A stretch of 64,000 nt of DNA. Origin: Gnetum montanum (lineage: Eukaryota; Streptophyta; Gnetopsida; Gnetales; Gnetaceae). Below the pieces are notes generated by a model. The model did not search any database. It saw only the letters and a program-made list of their open reading frames with translations, and was not told where the DNA came from. This document shows, in pieces, positions 22,660 through 34,400 of the stretch (position 1 is the stretch's first letter; every line of letters begins with the position of its first letter). A program made the position numbers and the translations under genes. The DNA is taken from the NCBI GenBank assembly GCA_015680685.1, contig MNCI01003984.1, positions 71,375 to 135,374 of the forward strand, in the 5' to 3' direction.

Positions 22660-24615
22660 TTAGGCATGACTATGTTGGGCAGAAGCATGACTACACTGGC
22701 CCAACATAGTTAAGAATGGAATAAATCATTTCTCACTTACCCATCCTTCAATTAATAACAAACACCTATGCCATCTTCCCAAAACTTAGCCAAAGCTCTT
22801 GATAGCTGCAAACACCTAATTATGTAAAAAATTAATCAAAACATATGACTACATTGGAGGAAGGCTATGACTACATTTGCCTAGCATAGTCATAGGTTTT
22901 GGAAATGGAATAGACCATAGAAACAATAATAAACCTCCATGATATCATTTGACAACCTCAACATCTTTATAGGAATTTTGGTGATCTTAGGCTATTGATA
23001 AATAAAGAAAAAACCCTTCAAAATGCATTTTCCAAGCCTAACTGTGTTAGGAATTGCATGCCTATGCTAGGCCAGCATAGTCACAAGTGGTGCCTATCAT
23101 AGTCCATCTAAAAAACCTTAAAACAGATCATTTACAAGCTAAACTACTTTTTCAAAAGCCTTAGAGCCTTTCCAAACTAAAAATCAAGATAAAACTTATG
23201 AATTTTCACCATTTAGCACATTTCCCAATCTCAACTACATTCGGAATTACATGAATACACTAGGCTAGCTTAGTCACTAGTGGTTCTCAACATAGTCCAC
23301 ATGAAAACCATAAAATAGGCCATTTCCAACTTAAATAAGCTTTCTCAAGAACCTTAAAATCCTACTGGACTGGGAATTGCATCATTTTCATCCCAAAAGA
23401 TGTTTTCCAATTCCAACTATTTTAGGAATTGCATGCCTATGTTGGGCCAGTGTAGTCATCAGTAGAGACCAACATAGTTCATGTGGAAAATGCAAAAATT
23501 GACCTTAAATAATCCAAATTGACTTTTGAAAAACCCTAGAATCCTTCTAGAGCCTATTTTCATCATAAAGTTTAGCATTTTCCATTGCAAGCATGTTGAC
23601 TGCCCTAGGAATTACATGACTATGTTGGGATAGCATTGTCATTAGTACATGATAGAGTAGTCCTTAAGGAAAATCCCAAAATGGACCAGAAATAGCTCAA
23701 ATTGACTCCCAAAAAGACCTATAATCCTACTAGAGCATGTTGAGACCTTGAAACCTTAGAAAATAAGCCAAAATTCATCATTTTTCATCATGAACCTCTC
23801 AACTATTCTAGGAATTACATGAGTACATTAGGCCAACGTAGTCAAGAGGTATTTGGCCTTCCCAAGACCTAAATAGCCATTATAACTGATAATTTTGATG
23901 CTAAAACCCTAGCTAGCAACACCAGTGACCTCAAAAGTCCATTAGCATGGTAGATTGGGCATGGAGACTAATCTAAAATTATTTTTAGGCACGACTACAT
24001 TGGGAACACCTATGACCATGTTGCTCCAACATAGTCATAGTGGAAATGCACTTTGTTGCAAGGGTTACTAGCATTATACCACTTCAAGTAGGCCAAAATC
24101 TGACTTAGGAAGCCTAGAATCTTATTCAATTTCATCTAACTATAATTTCACTCAGTATCAATCTTAATCATTTTTTATGACTAGGATAACACCATGCATG
24201 ACTATGTTGGTGCAATGTAGTCTGATAGGAGGTACCATAAAACCCACTTTCATTGCCTAATTTCAATCTCTGAGTAGTTCATTTAGTCCTTTCATGACTT
24301 TGTGCTACCCTAGAAAGTTGGCAGAGTCCTAAGCCTAATCCAAAAGTCCCATGAACTCATTTAGTTCATGTGAATACACTGGGGCCTACCATGACTAGGC
24401 TAGCCCAATGTAGTCACCAATGGAAACATCATTTTTAGCTTTAATAAGATAAAAAATAGAGCCAAAACTTACCAATCCTCAATACCAACCCCTCTCATTA
24501 GCTTTCTAGACCATCAAGGATTGAAAAGTGACCATATTGAGCCTAGGAAGTTGCCCATCAATGTTGACTACATTGGGCCATTGTAGTCACTACTAGAGCC
24601 CAACATAGTCACTAG
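22660..24615 (+). repeat. Degenerate tandem array, about 190-bp period, with palindromic core
   Basis: A core close to GACTAYRTTGGxCCAAYRTAGTC, itself nearly an inverted repeat, recurs at about 22,664, 22,845, 23,038, 23,232, 23,413, 23,600, 23,800, 23,990, 24,197, 24,370 and 24,566. Spacing is 173-207 bp. Between cores several units share phrases such as GGAATTRCATG before the core and an AACCTTAAAA-like string about 30 bp after it. The array lies in the spacer upstream of pol, where Tat/Ogre elements are known to carry tandem repeats. Confidence 0.75.
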
Positions 24616-24865
24616 AAAAAGTGTTAGTTTTTCCTTGAAATAGTCCCAAAATAGTCCCCTCAAGTATGCAAACTTTCCTAGCAATCCTGTATCCATATAC
24701 GATGTCTAATAAGGCCTAAAACTTGCAAAATATAACTTTGTTTGATCAATATTAGTGATGTTTTACCATAAGTATTCCACCTTTCTTTATTTGGCCTTAT
24801 TTCATGGTATTTTGACTTGTTTTTACCTAACTATTATATTTTTCATCCTTTTTTCCATTAGTTAA

Positions 24866-24909
24866 CCTCATCTAACCCCTACAACACCTCATCTAACCCC
24901 TACAACACT
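24866..24909 (+). repeat. 22-bp tandem duplication
   Basis: Two adjacent copies of a unit beginning CCTCATCTAACCCCTACAAC. A small local duplication in the spacer of D. Confidence 0.8.
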
Positions 24910-25337
24910 TTAGTTTCATCACATTTATCTATATTCTCTCTATTATGGTGTCTATAGACCTTCATTAGCCTTTGATTGATGTTGAGTGATGGGGTTTGAT
25001 CATCATTTGATACTGTATATCTATGGCATGCAAAGGCTTTAAACTAGAAAAATTGTAAACTTAGTTGATCATATTTGATTTTATTTTTTCTTTTTATCTT
25101 GCTTCAACTTGTTTCAATCTTGTTTGACCTTATGTCAACCTTACTTCACCTTGTTTTGACCTTGTGTTACCTTTTTTCCATCTTATCTACCTCTCATAGC
25201 CTTGGTTGATCTTGTTTGCATTTTTTTAACATAGAGAGAGCATTTTTTTTACATATTTACTATGATATTTTATCATTTTTGGCTTTATTTTCTCATTTTT
25301 ACCTAGGTGCCACTTAATGTGCTTATAGTTGGTATCC

Positions 25338-25339
25338 AG
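25338..25339 (+). promoter_or_regulatory. Candidate 3' splice site before D pol
   Basis: GGTATCCAG followed by GATTGGAG. The corresponding place in element C (59,708-59,709) reads CTCATGTAG followed by GATTGCGC, so AG and the next five bases are shared. Ogre elements are known to splice out an intron between protease and RT; this could be that acceptor. The donor was not identified. Confidence 0.4.
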
Positions 25340-27000
25340 GATTGGAGTATGGACACCTAGAAGCAAATCACCTTGCCATTGAACCTACATGGATCCCATA
25401 GTGATGTTGAATGATTTATTGATCCTAATTATCTATATCATGAGCCCAAGAGTCTTGTTGACCACATAGTCTTAATAACGAAACCTCTAGAATGGTTTGA
25501 AAACCCAATCAAAACCCTTGACCTAGAGGATGGTGACATTACTGAAGACTCTCTAGTTGAGGCTCCTATCACAACACACAATGTTAAGGAGAAAACACTA
25601 AACCTGAGTTCCTCACTAGAACTTCAAGAAGCTCAAGATATCACCATGGTCCTACAAGACAACATTAAGGTCTTTTCTTGGTCATATGAAGATATGCTAA
25701 GTCTAGACCCATGTTTAGTTCAACATAACATCATACTTGATCTTAGAATCCTAGCATTAGATCAATTAAGAAAAATTTTTGTAAGAGTAGACCTCATTTG
25801 GCCTTGGCAGTTTGTGATGAAATCATAAACCTTTACCAAGCTAGTTTCATCAGATCTATCAATTACATAGAATGGGTGTTCAACATAGTGATAGTTCCAA
25901 AGAAAAATGGAAGTATATGTATTTGCATTGAATTTTGAGACATAAACAAGGCAACCATGAAGGATGATTTTCCTTTACCTAGTATTCACCAACTTATTGA
26001 TACCATGATTGGGCATGCCTTGTTATCCTTTATGGATGGGTTCTTGGGATACAACTAGATTAGGATCAACCTAGAACATCAACTTAGTACAACCTTCACA
26101 ACCCCTTAGGGTACCTTTTGTTATACTATTATGTCCTTTGGCCTAAAAAATGTAGGAGCAACCTACCAAAGAGTGGTGACATATATCTTTAGTGATTATA
26201 TGCTAGGCTTGCTCAATGATTATGTAGATGATATAGTTGTTAAGTTCGAAGTGGTTGATGACCATACACATGACCTTGATCCTGCACTTCAATGATGCCT
26301 CAAGTATGACCTTAGGCTTAACCCTAAGAAGTGTGTCTTTAACATCAAAACTAGTAAGATGCTTGCCTTTGTAGTATTTGAAGTAGGAATACATGTTGAT
26401 CTTGATAAGGTTAAGGCCGTATCCAACTTGGTAGCATCAACTAACCTTAAGGAGCTTTGGGGATTGCAAGGAAAATTACAATTTATTCGTAGGTTTATTA
26501 CTAGGCTTATGGATAAGTTGCAACCCATGTAACACTTTCTTAAGAAAGGAGTTCACTATGGGTGAACATCTCAATGCCAAGAAGGCTTTGTAAACCTTAA
26601 GCAAGAGTTAGCACAATTACTGATAATCTATTCTCTCCAAGAGGATAAATCCTTTTACATCTACCTTGCTATCTTTGACATGTCTATTGCCCCTCTACTT
26701 TGTCAAAAATAAGATGATGAAGAAAAATTACTTGTATACTACTTAAGCCATGCATTATCTACCCATGATAAGTAGAGAAGTATTGTCTAGCCATATTCTT
26801 TTCATTAAATAAGTGGAGACACTATCTCTTTATAGGACAATTCAATATCATTTATAAAGATAATGTTCTTAGAGCCATAATGATTAATATCTATGAAAGT
26901 AGCTATATATATTATTGGAAAGCCATAACCATGCAATTTTAGCTACATTACATCTCTCAAGACTCAACAAAAGCTCAAGCTATAGCCACACACTATTTCA
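25340..27000 (+). pseudogene. Reverse transcriptase and gypsy RNase H of element D
   Basis: RT copies element RNA into DNA. Visible motifs in order: VFNIVIVPKKNGS (about 25,876), DDFPLPSIHQLIDTMIG (25,953), MSFGLKNVGATYQRVV (26,130) and the catalytic box LLNDYVDDIVVK with YVDD at 26,221-26,232. Then come LRLNPKKCVF (26,305) and LQFIRRFI (26,478). The first RNase H follows at about 26,645-26,760 (SFYIYLAIFDMSIAPLLCQK, then VYYLSHAL). The catalytic DD is intact, but stops interrupt the frame at several points, for instance within the substrate-binding part near 25,940 and 26,057. Past 26,770 the sequence is poorly readable up to the next domain. Confidence 0.85.
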
Positions 27001-27054
27001 CCAATAGAAGACCACACAACCATAAACCTTGAATTCCCTTATGAACATGTCAAT

Positions 27055-27480
27055 ATTATTAGCCAAGTTCCCAAGGACTATGAAGTAGTAATGCACTTTG
27101 AAAAAGCTTCAATTGCCCATGGGGCTAGTGCTATTTCCATCATAACATTCCCATTTGATGAAATCCATCCCTTTTCCTATTCTTTCAAATTCCCATGTAC
27201 TAACAATGTAGTGGAGTATGAATGTTTGATCAGGGAAATTATTGTAGCTTGTAACCAAGGAATCAAATGCTTAATGATCAAAGATGACTCACAACTTATG
27301 GTTAAACAAGTAATTGAGGTTTATGAATGTAAAGCCAAACATATGCAATCTTACAATGACATAGGAAAGACACTAATGTAACAATTTGCAAACATTAATA
27401 TCTAACATGTATCCCAAATTGAGAACAGCATAGATGATGCCATCCATACATTAGTTCTTAGTGTGACACTAGATATGTTT
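27055..27480 (+). pseudogene. Second, archaeal-type RNase H domain of element D
   Basis: An open stretch of 96 residues (27,091-27,381) carries MHFEKASIAHGASA at the start, PCTNNVVEYECLI in the middle and MIKDDSQLMVKQV later. This is the pattern of the additional RNase H found only in the Tat lineage of plant Ty3/Gypsy elements. The glutamate of NNVVEYE and aspartate of DDSQL match catalytic positions. The usual first aspartate (FDG) reads FEK, so that residue appears replaced by Glu. It sits between gypsy RNase H and integrase, as expected. This is the best preserved block of D. Confidence 0.8.
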
Positions 27481-27759
27481 AGCAAATTATCCACCTTGAC
27501 CATGGACTATGCTATTCCCATCACACAAAAAATTGAGGATACCTTTATAGTTGTAATGCATATTACTCCTACAAAGGAGTGATATGATGGTATCAAGTTT
27601 TACCTTATGCATGGTGAACCTTCACAAGGCCTGACTACCACTCAAAATGATGTTGTATGTAAATGCTCAAAATAATATATCATAGTAGGTAATAACACAT
27701 TATGTTGAAGGTCATACGATGGCATATTATTAGTGTGCTTAGGTAAAATCAAAGCTTGC

Positions 27760-28818
27760 ATAGTCTTAGAGCAAGTTTACAAGGGTGTATGTGTGGGACA
27801 TATAGGACTTAGAGCTATGACTTCCAAGATTAGATGGTTAGGCTATCATTGGTCTTATATGAAAAGAAACTTCCTATAGAAGGTTACAACTAATGAAACT
27901 TCCCAATGACATAGCAACCTAATACACGTATTTCCAACTAAGTTACACACCACTCAAATAAATTGCTCATTTCAATGATGAGGGTTGGATATCATTAGAC
28001 ATATAATGTCTAAGTCTTTTTCTAGGCATAGCTTTATTAGCATTACAACCAAATACTTCACAAAGTTGGCTAAAACTATTCTTCTAAGAAAGAAAACATC
28101 TCAACAAGTTTGAAAATTCATACTAGATAACATAGTATCCAATTTTGGTATACCTATGACCATAGTCTTAGACAATGAACCACAACTTAGTAGCCAAGAA
28201 ATGAAAAAAATTTATCACGACTTAGGCATTAAGCATTCCTTCTCATCGCCATACTACCTCGAATTCAATGGGTAAGCTAAAGAAAGCAATAAGGCCATTA
28301 TAAACTTGCTTAAGAAGATGTTGAACAACAACAAACATAAGTGGCATTAGTGGCTTATCAATGCACATTGGGCCTACCAAACCATATTCTAAACTACAAC
28401 TAGTGTAACACCACATAGCCTAGTTTATGATTTTGAAGCTATTTTACCTCTTAAATTATAGGTTTCATCACTTCAAGTAGCCCTATCAAACTTCATCAAC
28501 AATGAATAGAATGAGTTGCATATCATGGACCTAGACTTAGTGGAGGAGCAATGTGTGTGAATTCTTACACAAGTCAGGTGGTACCATAAGAGGTAGAAAT
28601 GACAACACCACCATAACCTAAATAGGTGAGAGATTAAGGAAGGAGAACAAGTCCTCAAAGCTATCTATGAGCATGTGGATAAATTATCAACCAATTGGGA
28701 AGGGCCTTTCTTGGTTACTAAGGCCTATGAAAATGGAGCTTTTAAGATAGTGGACATGGATGGGAATGAGTTGGCCAATCTAGAAAATCATTCCTACCTA
28801 AAGTCTTACTACATGTAG
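27760..28818 (+). pseudogene. Integrase of element D
   Basis: The DDE core is readable across stops. The first aspartate is in GLDII (GAT at 27,988-27,990), the second in LDNEPQL (GAC at 28,171-28,173) and the glutamate in AKESNKAI (GAA at 28,282-28,284), followed by LLKKML. Upstream, HIGLRAMTSKIRWLGYHW fits the zinc-binding domain and its linker. At the C-terminus WEGPFLVTKAYENGAFKI and NHSYLKSYYM match the small C-terminal module of gypsy integrase. All three catalytic residues survive; about a dozen stops do not allow a protein. The final stop is at about 28,816-28,818. Confidence 0.8.
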
Positions 28819-29814
28819 CCCATGAGAATTGATAGCTAAAATTGAAAACCTTGAAAACCAACAAAAAGTAAGCCTACATGACCTATTTTTCCAAAATAGA
28901 TGAACTATGAAACTGTGTAACATTTGTGACCTTTGATAGCCTGGTTTATTGATTTTTCTATATGGCCTTATGCATTGTATTATAATAACATGTTATCTTT
29001 GGCTAATTTTCTTTTTCTTTTAAAGTTGTGCTTGCAGGATGAAGCCTAGAGTCATCATAAAGGTGTAACTAATTATGGTGGCAAGTCATCATGTGACCTT
29101 GATGTGCAAGATTTGGTGAGTTTTTCCTATTATGCCAAGAGTGCTTATTCCACATCATTATCATTACCACTCCTTGAGCCCAACCCCACAACCTATTTAT
29201 AACCTTGTTCATCCTAAATAATATTCATCAATGTTTGATACTCATGCATTGTGGCAATATGACATCCCTTTGTTAGGCTTCACCATTAAGTCCATTGAGT
29301 GTAACACACCTCATTTAATGGAAAAACCAAATCAAAAGTGGCCTTGGTAATGAAACCCAATGAAGGTTTTACCCAAACAAAAAAAAATGGGGAAGCAAAT
29401 TACCAAGAAGCCAAGTAACCAATGAGAACTAAAAGACAAACTGATGGCTTCAAACATGCAAAGGGAGAAGTCTAATACCCAAAGAAACTTTGGAGTGAGG
29501 TGTTGGTTGTCGAAATGCATTGTCAAGTCACCAACACTTTAAAATATGAGGTGAAAAGCCTTTATCGATCAATCAACATGTTAGTGCCATATCATAGCCA
29601 TGATGTCAACGTTTGGAACCCATTGTTAACCTTGTACTCTTTTCCTATAGCCAATGATAGCCCTTACCATAACCTTATCCCATCATCATCACAAGCACTC
29701 TTTGGCATGATCTGACACTACTAGATTAAGCATGGAAAAAGAATGTTGGTGATGAACCTACAATGGTGTTTTGTATTCTTTGTTAATGTTTCTTGGTTTA
29801 ATCCTCCAAACATC
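28819..29814 (+). other. 3' untranslated region of element D
   Basis: No credible ORF. From about 28,918 it aligns with the same interval of C (about 60,125-61,064). Both hold GCTTGCA near 29,031/60,233, TAGAGTCATCAT, and GCAAGTCA-CATGTGACCT. The length of about 1 kb before the polypurine tract is long but known in Tat elements. Confidence 0.6.
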
Positions 29815-29828
29815 AAAAATAGGGGCCA
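29815..29828 (+). other. Polypurine tract of element D
   Basis: AAAAATAGGGGCCA precedes the LTR start TGAAAC. The same position in C reads AAAAAAGAGTGGCCA. Confidence 0.6.
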
Positions 29829-30506
29829 ATGAAACATCACCAAAAATTGATGTTGCAAACTATAACCTTCATTTTCCAACTTAAGGCAATACTTTAAGAT
29901 TTGTATTTCATGAGCTAAAATCTTGCATACTTTGGCTTTTGGGGCTAAAAATGCCTTAGAAGTTGCTATTGCCTCACTTCCCAAGTAGAGAAAGTTACCT
30001 CATATCTATATTTGGGCTTGGGAAGGTTGAAAATGCCTTGGGAATGGGAAAAATTAGCATTTTCATGGGTTTTTGTAAAGGTATAACCTCAACTACGCTA
30101 GGACCATATACCCCCTATTATAGATGAAATTGATTTGATTTCCCATTTCCAACCTAATGTAGTCACCATCAAAACACAACAAAGATGTAGTGTTGGAATT
30201 GTTTGGATTTCCCATTTTCATTTCCATTTCTATTTTCCGAGCAGTGATCAGTGTATTCATTCCAAGACTTCAACAATTGTAGCATGATCAACATAAACAA
30301 CATTTTTAATAGTTTCCAACATTTTTAGTATTTTTCAACAACTTCAGCATAGTTGAGATGGTGTTAGTATAGTCAAAAAATTCTATTTACTATTTATGGT
30401 AAACAGATGGACTTTGGTGCTAGCAGTGTATTCCAAACTTACTAAAAATGGAAACTATGTTAAAAATTGTAACTATTACCACCTACAAAGAGACATCAAT
30501 TTGTCA

Positions 30507-30524
30507 ATGATGATGATGATGATG
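30507..30524 (+). repeat. Trinucleotide microsatellite (GAT)n
   Basis: About six GAT units inside the D LTR. Read on the minus strand it yields a spurious run of histidines. Confidence 0.85.
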
Positions 30525-30559
30525 ATGTGCATGCTTCCAAAAATAGCAATTCTGTAGCC

Positions 30560-30567
30560 TATATAAA
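30560..30567 (+). promoter_or_regulatory. Candidate TATA box of D LTR
   Basis: TATATAAA at the position equivalent to the TATAAATA boxes in both LTRs of element C. Conservation of position across three LTRs supports a promoter role. Confidence 0.5.
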
Positions 30568-31429
30568 CCCAATTTAAATACCTTATTCCTATTCCAACTT
30601 TTTTTCAAAAATAGCAATTGAGAGCATTTTTGCAACCCAAATAGCCTTTGTAGCCTTGTAACCCCTTTGGCAATATTGGTAGCTATGTTGTCCATAAAGA
30701 CTCCAAACATGATACCAATGCACAAAGGGTGGAATAGCATTTGTGGACATAGTTGTTGATTTGGATGGAAACTAGCAAGGAGTTACTAGAAACAAAAGTT
30801 AGGAAGAATTGGATTGTGGGGTTAATGTGAAACATAGCTTGCTAGCTTCAATAGACTTCAGGCTTCTTAAAGTGACTTGTGCACTAGCACAAAATCTATA
30901 CTTGTTGAACTTACTACTTTATTTTCTATTTCAATAAATTTGTAGTTCATTGTTGTGTAGATCTGAGTTCACATTTTCATTTTTGTGTTTTTTTTTTTCA
31001 TTCTAGATCTACATTTCCATTTACAGTCTCATTTTCATTTATGTTTATGTTTCCATTTACATTTACATTTACATTTTGTAAGTCCCTAGGTGATTGACCA
31101 AACCATCAATGGCACCTTCAATCCAATTTTTTAGAGGCCCTTGGAATTTGAGGCTAAAACTATTTTGGCACATGGGATATTCCAGTTTCCATTCCGGAAT
31201 TTTCCAATTCCAACAATTACTTTTAGTTATGCTCTATTGCTTTTGTTATCTTACCTTTCATTAATTTCTAGAATTGTATGTTTACTTTATGTTATTTGCA
31301 TCACATTTATTTTTATTTTGTACTACAAAAAATCAAGAAACATAAATACTTTAAACCTAGAAATATCATGCATTAAAAATAAAAAAAATTCAAAAAATAA
31401 ATCTTATATTTACATCTCATCTTAACATA

Positions 31430-34400
31430 TATCTCTTTTAACCCAATCTTTCTAAAGCCCCATCATGGGAAGAAAAGATCTTCCCTACCACTTCTACATC
31501 TCCTTCATCCTTTGCTTCATTACCAAAACCTCTTGGAGCCTCTACACTTGCAATAAAAAGTAAAAGTAAAAATGTGAAAAAAATAATAATATAAATAAAA
31601 TTTTAACTTTTAAAAAATCAATACTAGGGAAAAATCAATAAAAAAATAACAAAAATAATTTTTCTTTCTTGTAGTTGTACCACTAGCACCCACCTCACCT
31701 CCATTATCTCCCAATATTACTTCCACCTTAGAGGCCAAATATCTAAACACATCAACTAAATTCTAAGTGATCTTCTATAGTAAAAGAAATGTGAAGCCTA
31801 GATCCTATAGTTGCATGTCTAGCACATCTAGTAAGGAAGGATTCTCTATGCTAAGTTCTCTATCCATCATGCTAATTTCCTCTTCCACAATTGATCTGAG
31901 TGCCTAAACTTCATTCTCTTCCTTCATTTAGTCATGCGTTCCTCAAAGGTCTCTAATGCATTGCTTACTACCATCTTCTCAATCAAAATATTCCTCACTC
32001 TCCTTACTATCCTTTCCTTCCTATGTTGTTTTGTAATGAATAAAGTTTTCTTCTTATAAAAAAACTTATTTATCCTATGTTGTTTTGTAATGAACAAAGT
32101 TTTCTTCTTATAAAAAANTGGGATTGTCATGTATCTTAGAGGCCATTTTCTTCCTTATTTCTTAATCATCAATGGCTTCATTGTTAGATGCATTACTACA
32201 TTATATTACCTTATTATAAGGAAGGCCATGTCCATTTCATATTGATCTATAATATCCATCTTCTCTTTGACCTTAGGCTAACTGTGTAAGAGGGGCTGTA
32301 AAAATAATCTAAAATAGATACATTTTTTTGATCTACTATAATTTGGGAATTTGTTAAAATATATATCCATTATCCTCCTAATTAACAAGTGAATTAGAAA
32401 ATTTTAATTACAAACATAAATAAAATAAAAATAGAAAATATTAAAAAACTTACTAGCACCAGATATGTCCTTTAATTTCTCCATAAGACCATCAATCATT
32501 CCATGGACTAACTACTCCTTGTTGATGTGCTCTTAAAATAAACTCAAAAGATCTATACATACAAATATAAAAATTAATGAGAATTCACAAATCATAAATA
32601 AACCTAGTCATGAAAAAAATAAAAAATATTCAAACTAAAAATAAAACCAATATCTTAAAAAAAGATAATGTTTCCTTTTCCTTTAGCTTATCCTCTAGCC
32701 ATTTACTTTTAGCCTCATCTAATAAAATCTTCTCTTGAGATGGCAACTTAACGAGCCTAGAAGGAGATGGCATCTGATCTATATGAAAATCAACTAGCTG
32801 ATGATCTACTAGATAATCAATTATTCATTACTATAACATATATTTATTTTATATAAAACACTAAAGCATCCTACCTTCATTGTCCAAGTCAAGATTTAAT
32901 TCTTTTACAAAAATTTTATTTATCAAGACATTATTCTTTACTCTCATTGTTGCTTCATCTACTTTCTTCTTCCTTGTTTTTGTTTCTTCCTAGGCTTATT
33001 GCCCTTCTTTTTCTTTTGCTTTCCTCTCTACTTCTTCTAATGGTTTCCTCCCTTCCTCTTCTCAAGCCTTTGTTTCTTCCTCTTTCTTATTCCTCCCTTT
33101 CTATTTTTCCTTAGCTAGTGCTTCTCATTTCACTTTCTTCTTTGCTTTCACTATAACTATTAATCATCAACATGAGTGAAAAAGATTAAAAATATGAAAA
33201 ATGACAAACTAGTAAAATATAAAAAATAAAAATGCTTAAAATAAGATATAAATATTTTCTAACTCAACTAATCTCTTCATAGCCTTAGCTATCTTCGCCA
33301 TCAACTTCTCCTTCTTTTAGTTCTAGATCTTCATGATCTTCATGGCATAAACTCTTTCCTTTTTCCTTGCTTGTCCCTTTTCTTATATGTCCAAGGCACA
33401 TTCTATAATCTCCATTAACTAAATAGAATTTAGATGAGTTAAAAATTTCCTAGATAGTGCCACACTATAAGAAATAGAGGATTCAACCACATCCTTCTAT
33501 AGTAACAATGCTACCTTCATCAGCCTCCTTAATGTTGTGGGAAGAGTCATCATAATGTTAGTCATATGTTGGTATAAGGGAAAAGAAAAATTTTCTATAT
33601 TAAGTACCTTTCCCTTTTTATAATAACTACAAGCCAACAACTCTATGAAACAACTCAACATGTCACAATAGAAGCTAAAATTCGTAGAGTTACTATAATT
33701 CTCATCATAAACAAGATTAACATTGGATAATTCACTAAATATATTTTTAAGAAGATAATTCATCCAATCATAATGAGTTTCATAAAACACAACATTATAG
33801 ATTACCATAAGCTATAGTGATGACATAGCTATCCTTTGCTTGATTTTATCATAGAAGATCCTCTTAATAAAAAGGTGAAATATTTCATTTAGATCACAAT
33901 TACCACACTTAGCAATGTTGTGTCCCCTATTATCATAAGTTATTCATTTACTAATTTCCTTCTGATCAATAATAGATAACTTCTCATTGCGTTATACTGA
34001 AAGACCCATATCCTAAAAATTAAATTAATGCCATATGTAGTCATAATTTCAATGTAAGATAACATCTTTACCTTGAACCTAAAATACAAACAACTACTAA
34101 TCTCTAGAGCAACATTTCATCATGGCAATTATGTCCATGAAAAAAATGTTAGAAGAATTTAGTGTAAAGAGAGAGACAACCCTTACATACTTTAAGGTAG
34201 GAAGATACTTCCTCCTAGGTCTACTTATTAGCCACATGTAACTACTAGGGGTGTTGTGTACATTAGTTTGTAGACATCTCTCCTTGACATTCCTAAGCTA
34301 AATGTACACAATCTTCGATGTTTTGATTTTATCTATAAATGTAAAACATAGGTAACAAGAGATGAGAACATATTTCTAAGTAAAGTGAAAACAAAAAAAT

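Larger units (their letters stand above)
21900..31215 (+). mobile_element. Element D: Tat/Ogre-like Ty3/Gypsy retrotransposon, plus strand, 5' truncated
   Basis: D runs from a spacer with a tandem array (about 21,900-25,339) through RT, gypsy RNase H, a second archaeal-type RNase H, integrase, a roughly 1-kb 3' UTR, polypurine tract and LTR. The two RNase H domains are diagnostic of the Tat lineage. The spacer, start of pol, 3' UTR and LTR all align with element C at 50,069-62,778. Gag, protease and the 5' LTR are absent, so the left boundary is only approximate. Confidence 0.75.
29830..31215 (+). mobile_element. 3' LTR of element D (about 1.39 kb)
   Basis: It begins TGAAACATCACC after a polypurine tract and ends near CCAACA. 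It is colinear with both LTRs of C but about 300 bp shorter. It includes AACTACGCTAGGACC near 30,091, a TATA box, and a T-rich part with repeated TTTCCATTTAC strings around 31,015-31,078. The right end is judged from loss of similarity to C, so it is good to within a few bases. Confidence 0.7.

Noticed and set aside
22660-24615. Regularly spaced palindromic repeats suggestive of a CRISPR array
   Set aside because: Spacing is about 190 bp, units are degenerate across their whole length, no cas genes exist, and the context is a plant retrotransposon.
30504-30740. Minus-strand ORF ending in seven histidines
   Set aside because: The histidines come from a (GAT)n microsatellite inside the LTR of D; not a protein.
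31141-31425. Hydrophobic plus-strand ORF of 94 residues that looks like a membrane protein
   Set aside because: It starts within the D LTR and runs through T-rich sequence at the boundary to P2; hydrophobicity reflects T-richness.
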